Positions 23,001 through 35,200 of a stretch of DNA of 64,000 nt are shown one piece after another. Below the pieces are notes generated by a model, which worked only from the letters and a program-made list of their open reading frames with translations, had not been told where the DNA came from and ran no database searches. The translations under genes and the position numbers were made by a program. Position 1 is the stretch's first letter. The number at the start of each line of letters is the position of its first letter. Source of the stretch: Penelope pileata (lineage: Eukaryota; Chordata; Aves; Galliformes; Cracidae); contig WBMW01005750.1 of NCBI GenBank assembly GCA_013396635.1, forward strand, positions 513,199-577,198, given 5' to 3'.

Positions 23001-26000
23001 TCAGAAACACAGTAAAGCTTAGGAGGAGAGCTAAAGTTACAGGTTATTTGAGTGCTTGTTGATGTCAGGAAATGTGTTATAGCTGAAGTGCTGCAATAGC
23101 ACAGGGCTGCCATTCCTGATAGGAACGCTTTAGCCAAAGAACAGAACAAAGTACTTGAAATAGAGGGAAGTACTTAATCTGTATAACAAGAAATTACCCG
23201 AATGTATGAAATCCATGTAAAACAGAATTTATGGAATAATGGAATTTTTATTGCAAGTTCAGGCAAAACTTCTCCTGAAGAAGACTGAGCTTCTCTCTGT
23301 TGCTGTATAACCTTAAAATGATAAAATCTCAAAGGAAAAATCATGTACAGGTGTGCTTTTGAAGTGTAGCAAAAATACATGCATTTATTAGGTTTTCATT
23401 GTTCACCTTTCAAATGCCAGTAAAGTTGCACTGACTGATATCTAAGCATTGTCCTGATGCTTTGAGAAGTGGTCTGTACATGAAGTTAGGAGGGTATTTC
23501 AGACTACAGTGTTGCATGGACAAAACCAGTTTTCTGGGTTGCTTTCCAAGATACCATGCTCAAGTTACTCAGCTCTAAGGTGAACGTGCTGCTAACTATT
23601 ATGCTGTTTCTTTGCTCCTCTAACAACTTCTGTTCCTTGAAATTAAATCTTTTTAAACCTGCCATAGTTGAGGATGCTGCTTTTCAGGTTTTTTCTGTAA
23701 AGTAGTTTATTAGAGACTCTTGAATTTAGGTTGATCTGAAATTGGGTAGCTACAGACATACATTTCTGCCCCAATTTGTGCAGTGTTGACCTTCATATGG
23801 CTGTGTACTCATCAGCTTCCTGAACTAGTTTCCTCAATGTAAGGGGGAAAATAAAGATGTTGTAGCCTTGACTTGAGTTAGTTTTTAAAATGCTGTTGAG
23901 TCTGACACCAAGGATTTTTTCACTACTGTACAATAATTTTGTGCATATTACATCTCCAGTAAAAAAAAAAAAAAGTTATTTTGAGAACAATTGCAGTAAA
24001 GAATGAGAGCTACAAGCAGATACTCTACAGAGAATATTTTCAGGAAGGCAAAGGTATATTCCTTTCTAAATGCTGCCTGTGTGGTATTGCTATAGCAAGA
24101 TGTAAAGCTCCACTGTATCTTTCAACTTTCTGGAGTCCAAACTGAGATATTCTAGGACAAGGATACCATGGTAACCTATAGGGGAGCTGAGGAACTCTTT
24201 CAGAGCTACTGAAATGAGGCAAGGATTCTTAAAATAACAGAGTATCAAATAAAGGGAATCCCTAACTACAATAGCAGGTTGAAATGTGCTCTCTAATTTG
24301 AAATGCATTCTTTCTACCTACAGTGAGAATCCCGCAATTATGATGCAGGTGTCTATTATAATGGTTTGATAGCATTTGCAAGAGATGCTTTTCTTTGCTC
24401 CTCAGTAATACTGCTGTGTTGCAGCTTTCAAATTAATTCCCCACTTCTTCTAAGGAAGCTCATGAGCTAAAAACAACTGGAGGTGAGGAGTTTTGGGGGG
24501 ATAGTAAAATATTTCCTGTCTGTGTTCCTACCTGGGTATCTGCTGATGGCCACGTTTAAACAGATGATAGGACCTGACAGACCCTTTTGGCTGTATTTGG
24601 CTTCAACCACCTTTGAGTCTTCCAGGTGCTCGTGGCTGGCAGACTGACCACATGACCTGGGCTTATCCACGATGAGTGTGCTAGGATAGATTATACTAAC
24701 TTCTAACGAAGTGGATCCTGATGTTTTCTTACAACAGAGTTGGAATTTTTTCCTTTAAAAGTATTTCCAGTAGCTGCAAGGACATACAGTACATCTGTTC
24801 CCTGTAACACCATTTTGACATTGTTTCGTACCTTAGAGGTACCTCTTCTCCTTTTAAACTGGTTGGAGTATAGGAAAAATGTATAACTTCTGAAATTGTT
24901 CACATGTATGCAACTTTGTAGAGCTTGGGCTCCAAGTTCATTTTCCATGCACCTGCCTTATCTTTACCTTCTCTGTGCGGGGTTTATCCTGTGTGCCCAA
25001 GCCGTGCTCTCAGGGCTGGAGCTGCATGTGTTTGGGGGCAAGGGGTTGACTTTTTTTTTTCACCTCTTGAAATTGTTCCTTTTAACTGCCAATTCTACTA
25101 CACACAGAATGAAAAAAGGGCAAATGTTGCTATCCCTGTCAGGCAGCTGAAATGGCAAGTTGGACGTGGCGGTTTAGTGGGGGTGATGGGAGAAAATGGC
25201 GTGTGCAGTGGGGAAGAGAGGAATAGCCGTGGTAAGGCTGGGAGGAAGGAGCTTACAGAGACATCTCATGACAGTTTCTGTGGAACCCTTTCAACTGCAA
25301 GTATGTTTTTTTTTTCTTGTGAATAATACATCCACATGTGCATCTATTCTAGTGGGTTTATACTAGCTTCTGCTTCTTTCTCTTCATTACTTCAGGTAGT
25401 GGGCAGTTGTGCTTTGAAGCCAAAGAATCCAGCTGTGTGAGTTTGCTTGTTCTGTCTGGCAAACTTCAACCTTAACCTTGATTCTTCCTTTTAAATGTAA
25501 GCTATTTTTAATACAATTATTTCTGTAAGCTGTAATGCCCCACAGTTAAGGAAGACGTAGAACTGTGACATTTTGTAAAAGCATAAGGAGAAATAGCTCT
25601 TGGTTGTAATTTGTATTACTCTGAGCTGTTGCTGTTTTAGTCTTCGGGAATATACGGCTGCAAACTTTCACATGTTTCTTTCAACTTGAGAACATTAAGC
25701 AGGCCAAAACTTCGGCATTGTTGTCTAAGAGTTTTCAGTTGTTTGTCTGCAGGTTTAACATTTATAGTGAGCAAGTCCCATGATGCCACATGCTCTGTAA
25801 TTACCTTTGGTTTTTTGGTTAACCATATCTCGGTTAAGCACACCGATAGCTGCTTATTACAAGGAGGCTGGCTAGCAGTTTCTCTTCCTCATTACGCGCA
25901 AAGGTCATCACTATTCCTGGACTTGAAAACAAGGTAAAAAAAAAAAACCTTGGTTAGTGAGACTTAGTGGAAGATTCCTTCATTTTCTTCTCTTAGCTGA

Positions 26001-29000
26001 ATTTTGTAGTTTTACTGCCTCACTTAACGGGTGGAAAATAATACCTTTACCTTAGTCTTTGGAGTAAGGTAACCTTGAGAGTATAACCAGGGAAGCAGAA
26101 TTTGATGCCATTACAATTTTAAAGAGAAACAGTCATCTGTTAAAGCTTTTTCAAAGACATGAGAAAGGCTGTGATCACAGCCAAGTAATACAATAAAAGA
26201 AATCTCAATCTTTTCTTTGTGTTCAGGGATGCAGGATAGAGTTTTCCCTGCATAGAAACTGCTTGGTAGTACATACGAAGTAAAAATTTGGTGTACGTAG
26301 GCTATGAAAAAATACAGCCATGTTAGGTTCTGCAGTCTTGCTTTTCAGTGGAGCACTGCTGTCTGTGTGAAGATTAACCTCCTCAGAAAAGACTGGGTGT
26401 CCTGGTGACCTGGATCTGTTCTCCTATTTTGCACCTCTTATATTAAGGGAAAATTGATTGCTCTGTGCTGCTGATCTTGCACCTTTTCTGCCAAGTGAGT
26501 ACGTTTTCAAGCAGCCAGAGCTTTTTGGTGCATTTATTAAGGGACCTGCCTAGTCATTCACCTGCTGTGGGTTCCATCTTGGGCCAGATGCAGATAGAAC
26601 CACCTGAAAATCAAACCCTCCATGGAATTGAAAACCAACCAGAAAAGTGAATGCAAGATAGCTTGCTACCATAACTGAAAGAGGGCATGGAGTGCTTTTT
26701 AACCTTACTATTCAATCTTACAATTGGTAGTTAGCGGCTCTCATGTTGTGTAGAAATTCTCCACTGAGTATGTTTATGTTGTTGCTCGCGTCCCCCAGGG
26801 TGGGTGTTTATGACTTCAGGGGAGTGTCACCAGGAGGGAAAAGCTGTGCATGTGAAGGTCCCAGGGATGTACCTGTGTGTGGTCCCTTATGTTCAGATCA
26901 CAAAAGCAGTGGGGTAGCAGGAGGCTGAAGCACAGAAGCATTGATGCTTGAGAAAATACTTCAGTTGCAAGGTTGGTGGGGAGTTGTCCAAATGAACTCC
27001 TAGGCTGTAACACTTGTGAGTTTGTTTTATATATAGCTCTGAAGCCGATCAAGTAAAGTGGTGTATTTTAGCGTTGATTAGTTGCTAGATGTATATACTT
27101 CTGCTTTTTAAAAGGGTAATTTAAAACTGATAGATATACAGACCCAGCTCAAACAGACTGTTGATTGGGTTAGCAGTAGTCAACAACTACATATAAAGGC
27201 ATAAAAAATTCCTAGCTTTATGCTACGCTGCCAGAATCAGCAACCTGATTTATCCCTTAATAGCAATTAAGAATTTTATGTTTAGCCTTAACTAAACAAT
27301 GAGTGTTGATTAAAACCATGCTGTTAAGCTGGGAATGATTTAATGTGCTATAATCATCCTTTTGTTCATCCCTGTTGCTAGCTTTCACGTGACTGCAGCG
27401 AGCACTAGTTTGATCAGCAGAAAATAACGTGCAATGCTCGTGTCTGGGATCCCGCAAGAGATCCTAGACAAATTTAGATAAACTCAACTTTTACAACTTT
27501 GTCAACACTGTTCCTCTTTATTGTGATACCAGCGTTCCACCTATGTGCTTAAAAACCTGTTTAAAATTACAGGTAATAGAGCTGCGTGCCTGTTAATATC
27601 AAAGGTTACTGGTCAACAAAAAAATGGTAGTTTTAAGGATCAAGTTCAGACACATTTGTATCTAACAAAAAATATTAAGACTGATTTTTGTAGCAAGTGA
27701 TGGTCTCTACTATGTTCCTTATTTAGCGTAGAAAAAATGGTACAGTGGAGAGTCATTAAGAGTAGAACAGCTCTTGATTGCAATTAAATTCTACAATGAG
27801 AAAATATCTGTTACAAGACTTTTCTAGCTGTGCTTTGGTATGCACAAACGCGTTCACAGATACAGGCGTAATTACACTGCCCAGTTCTCATAGGTGGACC
27901 TGTGCCATATTTCCTGAGCCCTGAAGGGACACAGTATAGGTGACATGCATATCCCTGTTGCCCTCATCACAGAATTGTTCTTTTTAGTTAAGCAGAAGGT
28001 GAGTTTAGTGGCCACGTGAGGTAGTTTGGAAGGATTGAACTCTCACTTCAGTCATCTGCCAGGGGTCAACGTGCAAACCTATAAGTTGAGATTCTTGAGC
28101 ATCTTGTTAGTGGTTTTCAAGACTTGGGTATTGATCCTGCCCTTGACAGTTGTCCTGTGGCTTCAAGGTAGGGCCAGTGTAAGTGCTGCCTAGAACGTGA
28201 TGTGTTCGTGTTGGTGCAGGGAATGATGGAGTGTGTCTTAGAAGCAGGATGTGTCTCAGAAGCAAGTAAAACTGTTCATTTCCACGTAGTCATGAATCGA
28301 GGCCTTATTTTCATAGCCTTTTACTGCAAATTACTCTAGATGTGAGGCATCCTAGTTCCTTAGTGTGTTGTACAGATGCCTAAAAATGTTCTCAACTCTG
28401 AACATTGTATAGGACAGGTCCTGTAGACAGTGGTTAGTAAATTGGTATGTATCAGTGATATGACCAGGTGACATATGAGTCTTACGTGAAATTAAAATGA
28501 CTTTTTAAAAATCTGTTAATAAGCTTAGAAATAATGTAAAATTCATTATCTTCCAGTTTTTCCTTTTAGAGAAGTGTTAGAAGAAACCAAATTGAACAGG
28601 AACTAATTAAATACTTTTTATAATTTACTTATGCAATATTGTAAGCTTGCTGTGCTAACATCACACTTCAGTTAGTGAAAATAAGCTTGTTTAAGACTAA
28701 AAATGACAAATATTTTCAGAAGGCCAGTTCTTTAGCCAGCAGATACCATTTCATAATAATTAGTTTGTTATTAATAATTAGTTAAGTATGGTGAGAATCT
28801 CTTAATTTTTGCACTTTGTCTAGGGATTTTAAGACTTGATATTTGGATTTTTGCTGTATGTCTTCATTCTTATGCACATTGTATTATGTACTTTTCATAC
28901 TGTATCCAAGCATCTAAAGAAAGTGTATATGCAAGACATTACAACGACCGTGTCTTGACCTTGTATTAAAAAGGTTAATGTTACTTTTCTGTGTGTGTGT

Positions 29001-29168
29001 GTTTGTGTTTTTAAATGCTTCTTACAACTCCTGGTTGCCTGTTGCATTTCATTTTTGAAGTCTATAGTCCATTTGGCCAAGTGGATAAATGCATCGTGGA
29101 AAAAGTAGCTAGTACCAATATTCCTGAGTTATAAGCTGTGTTTAACAGTCATTTGCCATTATTTGCAG
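17031..29168 (+). other. NUDT4: NUDT4 intron 1 (inferred), mostly unrecognised sequence
   Basis: About 12 kb between the CpG island and exon 2. GC stays moderately high to about 17,660, then the DNA is AT-rich. Minus-strand stretches at 17,767-17,952 and 18,530-18,733 are coding-like in composition but match nothing I know. A (TG)n tract lies at 28,990-29,013 shortly before exon 2. No CR1 or LTR recognised. The intron assignment depends on exon 1 being in the gap. Confidence 0.6.
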
Positions 29169-29279
29169 GTGCTGTTGGTAAGCAGTAGCCGATACCCAGA
29201 TCAGTGGATTGTACCAGGTGGTGGAATGGAACCAGAAGAAGAACCTGGGGGAGCAGCAGTTAGAGAGGTGTATGAAGAG
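29169..29279 (+). CDS. NUDT4: NUDT4 exon 2 (residues 34-70)
   Basis: Acceptor TTTGCAG at 29162-29168, donor GAGGTAAC with GT at 29280-29281. 37 complete codons, VLLVSSSRYPDQWIVPGG to VREVYEE, phase 0 at both ends. It carries most of the Nudix box including the two metal-binding glutamates (E69, E70) that end the exon. A CR1 element starts only 33 bases after the exon end. Confidence 0.97.
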
Positions 29280-32200
29280 GTAACAAACAAAACAAGATTT
29301 CCACTTACTTCATCACAGAATGGCTCAGGTGGGAAAGGGTGGTCATCTCCAACCCTTGCTCAAGCAGAGCCACCTAGAGCCAGTTGCCCGGGATCTTGTC
29401 CAGATAGCTGTTGAGTATCCCCAAGGAGGCAGATTGCACAACCTTTCTGGGCAGCCTGTTCCATTTATGCTGCTGCTGTCTTCATATGGCAGTCAAAAAG
29501 AGAGGGAGCTCTACCTCCTTCATTGAAGATTTGACCGAAATTCCCATGATAGTGAAATTCAGTTGTGTGTGTTAAATCACAGTATAGTGTGGTGAGGTAA
29601 ACTGTCTAGCTGAATGGAATATAGTAGTGTAGCGTTTGTGTTAATACAGAAAATGCATGATTGGCAGCTCTTCTAGAACAGACCAGTAACGTGCAGCTAC
29701 GTGAGAAAGAGAATTAAGTAGACTTCTGAGGAGGTTCCAGACTAAACTAAATATTGGAAACTAATATATCTGAGCAGTTGAGAATTCAACAATAAAAAAG
29801 ACTTAAGTATGTTTAAGGTTGCTTATCTAAAAAGAATGTGTCATAGGTATGGTCTGCATTTCTGTCCTCGCTCATACCCCTAGACAAAGCAGTTTTAAGT
29901 CTAGATGAACTGTGCAGTTTCCTTACTCTAGTACAGTGTTCAAATTTCAGATGCAAAATTCTATATTTTTTGTAAACTTGCTACTTATTTTTCCTAGGCT
30001 AGGCAAACTTAAAATTGTAAATGAAATATATAATAGTTGACACTGTAAGCCCAATAAAACTTCAAGAAAGATCACACTGAGTTAACTAACTTATTGCAAA
30101 TTCTGCAATGTGCAGTTGACCACAGATCAGCTCTTACAATTTACATCATACTTCTTAAATAGAAAGTACAAGGCTTCGCAGAAAGTGGGTGCATGCTAGT
30201 ACAGAATGTCTGCTTGTGTTAAACAGCTTTGTCATCCCAGTATGACAAAGCACATTGATGTTGCTGTTAATTATCAACATGCATAATGTGGTTTTTTAGT
30301 GCTTTTCTAGTCTCTTTGAGTAGCCGTACTACCTAGTGCTTTAGCTTGCATACCCTTGAGACTGTTACTGCTCTGTTGTGGAGGCTTGGGAGCTTGGTGT
30401 AAATGTAGCTTGCTTTTTGGTGTCAAAATGAATTCTATGGGCCTATTGACCCTTTTCTCATCTTACGTGGGGAACAGACCAATTTGGTATTCAGTGCTCT
30501 TAGCAACCCTCATGCAGCAGGATTCAAGCATAAATAAACGTCATTGGTACAGGGTTATTCCAGACTTTCTGTCTGTGTTGAGTTTTGCTGTGGGGGCCAG
30601 TTCTGAGCTGCCCGAGACGCATTCAGACAAGTGCTCCTGTATTTATAAAAGTGAAGGACACAGCCACAGGGCAGTCAAGTGCCATTTGAAGGGAGCAAAG
30701 ATCTAGGATTCTAGGCATGAGAGGCAGTAAGAGGCACCTCTAGGGAAAATCCTGACACTTCCCCCATCTCAATGGGACCTGGCTGCACTTCATATGTCAT
30801 CAAAGTTGCTGGGGGGGTTGACCAACTATTCGAAAATACCAGAGTGGTCAAGCTTCTGTATGCAGACAGTGCTAGACTCAGAGCTGTCAGGTTAGTGCCA
30901 TAGCAAAGTAGTATAGCCGTGAGAGTTGTGACATGGAGCAGGAAACTAATTCTCAACCTCCACGTGCTTCTGCTCTGAGAATATTCTGAGGAGTACTTTA
31001 AGTTGTGGCCTTGCTCACAAATTTCTGCAGTGTTGCAGGGAAAGAGGTGTGAAGCTGGGATTGCAAAGTAGGTGTGGCATGTGGTTAGATGGTACACTGT
31101 GCAGCACGTGTAGTTCTGATTTCTCTGTGAATGTAAAAGCCCAATCAGACTGCACACACTGCCCAGACACAGACTTCGTGGCTGCTTCGTACAGCTAGTA
31201 AAAAGTTGGTTACTCCTTTTTTGTTTTTTGTTTTTGTTTGTTTCTGGACTTGCTTTCAGATCAGCAGGAAAAAAATAGAGCAAATCAGTGAGAAATAGGC
31301 ACGGTAGGTGCTGTTATGTGAAGCAGTCCTTCCATTTTGTTTTTGCCCTCACTTCTTTGTCAGGACAAAGCAAAAGACTTTCCCATACATTACAGTGATT
31401 TTGGTCAAGAGTTGCATCAGTCTTAAATGATCATTCTGTAGGTTCTTCCCTGTGCATTCTGTCCTACCAGAACAAATATAATAGGTGAAGCCATGTGAAA
31501 ACAAAGAAAAAGTCTGCTAGGCAGATGCCTAGGACAAAACAGGATACTGCTTTTAGAATCCAAGAACATCTGCAACCTACATGTTCGGGTGCAAGTCTTA
31601 AAAAATTGTCTTGTACCTGATAAAATTTGATGTGTTACCTTACCTGAAATACTGCTGCAGTCAAAATTTTCAGTAGGAGCCTTCATGATAGATAAGCTGC
31701 ATGCTTTAACTGACTGAAAAAATGGCACTACCGTTAGTGTTTATACACTGAGAGAAACTGTTCCTGAGGTTAAAGAACCCAACAGATCTACAGCTCTGTA
31801 GAGTGCTAGCGGGGGCGTTTTGCTCGCAGGCCAAACGAGTTTTCATTCATTCTTAATACAGTGGCTACAATTTTTTTTTATAGTAGTCTGGAGTAAGACA
31901 TGGCCTGCCAGCAGCCATGTTCAGCTCTTAGCTGTGCTTTCAAGGGTATAAAGGTTTTTCATAAGCTAGGGCCTTTGAGTGAAAATGATTTGGAGATGCT
32001 TGTTCAACTTGAGGATTTTTAGCATTTGATAGATTGTGTAGCAGATGAACGATAAAAGTTCGTGTCCTTAATCAAAACGTTATTAAGCTACAGGCTGAAT
32101 CTTTGTGCTGTCATGAGACTGCAAGGTATTAATGAATACCATGGTGGTTTTTCAGAGTTTTTTACTTGAGCCATGGAAATTCACACTAACCTTTTTAGAG

Positions 32201-35200
32201 ATGGATGTCCTTTCTATTTTTACACTAAGGTCAATGTCACCTGGCAAGCTGGTTGCAGTACAGTGAAGTGAACTGTTAAGAGTTTTGTGAATGAATAAAC
32301 TTCAAAGCAGGCACACTGTGGCACTCCTTTGAACCATGTTCCTTCAGCATTGGGTCATGCACAAACTAACCGTCAGTTCCCATTAATTTATTGAAATGGG
32401 GACACTGACAGTGGGTGTTGTAGTGGCAGTTCCCAGTGGTAGGAGCCTTAGTAGCTCACAGGCTGTTAGCCCGCTGGCTCTAAACATCCCTTGGCTTCCC
32501 ACAAAAAGTGGTGTCTTCAAAAATCTTTGCTTTAAAACCCAAGCAAAGGTCAAATGTTGTCAAAGCAGAGCAGTTCTTCAGCTCTGTTTGTGTTAGTGTT
32601 GTGTGTTTTTACCTCTAGTTAAATAGTATTTAGGATAGATTTCATTCTTTCTGATTCAGTACTGTTACTTAGTATAAATTGAATGACTCTCATTTCATGG
32701 GTTACAGTAGTTAAGGTAATTTCTCAAGTCCCTTAGATACAAGTTTTTACAAACCTGAAAGTAAGATACCAACATGAAGTTACAGTGTAAGGCAATCCCA
32801 GAAAGGTAGTAACCCTTGTTTCAATGCAGAGCTGCTTTGTTGGTGAACTTGGAGCTTAGTCTCTAATCAGGCAGCATGAAAGGTGGAAATGGAAATTGCA
32901 TGATGGCACATGCAATATTCACAGGGAAATATGACACAAATAAGAGGAGTAAGACTATTGTCCAGCCTCTCAAAAGGAAGGAGTACCCTTCCACTGCCTT
33001 TTCTTCCATCTCACCAGAAAAATGACTCTTGCTCTGTGTGTACCCAGTGGTATATTGAAATGCCGGCCAAAAATATGCAGTACTTCCCTGACCTGTGGAA
33101 GGACGGCTTCCTGAGAGGAGGAGGCTGATGCAGATGGTTAACCTGCTGCAACAGTAAAAGTGCCAGTAACGTTATCTGAGACCTCTCACTAGAAGTAAAT
33201 CTGTTCCAGCAAGCAGCTAAAATTTGAAAAATTACTGGATGTTACAGACTAGAACTATGTAGATATTTATTTAAAAAAAAAAAAAAAGTATAAAACCTCT
33301 TAAATGAGATTGTAAAAGGTACAATGAAACCCTTTGAGCTCTGTAAGGGTATGCAAGGAAGAGCAGGAATAGCCTTGCAGTGTTTTCAGGACAGCAGCTA
33401 TTACAGTACTATCCCACCGATCCCACAGTTAAAATAACTCTTACATCTTGCAGATTTTAAGCAGCTTTCTACTCTGGTAGACTGTTAGCCTAGAAGTTCC
33501 AGCATGACTCTTGCTCCATCTACAGGAAACAGGAGGCAAGCCTGACTGCACCTCTGCTGTTGCAGTACATTGGGATCTGCCAGCAGTGAGCGACCTCCAG
33601 GCCAGAAAGATGATGGGATGGAGTGGCTACTCCTTCCTGTGGTTCCATTTGCCCTAGTATTACAATATATCTGTAAGTTCAGATTTAAGAGGTTACCTAT
33701 ATAGTGCTCATGGGCATACATGGCTTGTTTGCCAAAAGAAACGTGTTTTTTTCAGGTTTTCTCCTGAAGTGTAATGTCTCTTGCAGTTGTTATCCTCTGT
33801 AGGATTTTGTTTACTTAAACAGCTGTGTTTTAGCTACCATTGGCTTATAATGGCCAAAGGAAGAAAGACAAAATGGCTCAAGCCCCTAACTTGGGGCTCA
33901 TTGGATTGAGTTATATGCCTAAAATTGGAAATGTGAGAACTTCGACATTCCAGGAAAAAGCTGAAGTATTTCTTGGTCCTCTAGGACTCAATTCTGACAT
34001 ATTTTGAAGGTACTATGTTAAGGTAAGAACCTAGAGGAAATGTTTTTCTTAGCAGAAGCACTTGAGTTTTTAAGCGATCTGTCAGCTTAATGGCACTTCT
34101 TAAGCGATGAAGATTGTTCAGGTGAGGTCAGAAGAGCTTGCTTTCAGAGAAAAATCGTGAGACTCTCGGTACTCCCTTTTTATACTTCTGAATTTGAAAG
34201 ATGCTCCCATCTGCAGGGATGATGCCCAGTTTTGGAAGCGTGTGTCTTTGCCTAGAGAGTAACTAGAAATCAGTGAGAAAAAACACATTTCAATAACATT
34301 TGTTTCCACAAAAGCTTCATTTTAAGCTTTGGGGGATTTTTACACTTCATGTAATGGCCTGCTCCTAATTGTTTAATTCAGAATTACTCAGTTGAGTATT
34401 TGTTTAAACCACTGATTTGAATGGAGGGAGAACTGGAGACAGAAGCATTAGTCTGTAGCCTTTTGAGTTCTACTTGTTATTCAAGAGAGATTATAACATT
34501 GAAGAAATGATGATTGATCAGTAAAACCAAAACACTTACGTAGTGTGTGTTCCTCTGGGCTGCTCAACTCTTTGATTGCCCAGTGTGAAGCATAAGCGGT
34601 CTTTGGTATCTCTTAGCTGACCGTTTCAGAGTGAAATAAGGGTGTGTCATTTCCATAATTAAGATGCTGCTTCATTACGTACCCAACAGGTACAGTTAAC
34701 ATATTTTGACTTCATGAGCTCTAATGGTATCTCTTTCAGCCCAGCAGATGCAGAGCTGTACACACATCGTTACTCTGGTCATTAGCTTTAGGTCCAGTTG
34801 TTGCTCTAGATAAGCAAAATACTTGGAGATGCAGAGGCTGAGATCAGACTTCTTTAATCAAAACTGCTTAATAAATAACATTAGCCATCTGCTTTCTTTA
34901 GAAAGAAAGACACAAAGCATTCACTTGTGAGATCTTGATTAGACTTGCTGCTGAAGCCTGCCCAGTTGTCTGTCAGAGTTGCACATTAGAATGCAAATAA
35001 GATCCATATGGTCCTTTTACGTAAAGACATTGGTAACTTTGATTAAAGCTGGAAACCAAGACTGAAGGCTAGAAAATGTCATCTTGGCACTAAGAAGCCC
35101 CATTTTAAATATCAGTTATACAAGAAGACAAGAAATCCAAATATGGCTTTATCTACCAGTAGACTACACACGTGTCCGTGTCTCAGTTGGATAGACTCAG

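Noticed and set aside
30711..31283. 190-codon minus-strand open frame in NUDT4 intron 2
   Set aside because: The longest gap-free frame in non-coding DNA, but of no recognised family, without promoter or splice support and of a size expected by chance in 64 kb.
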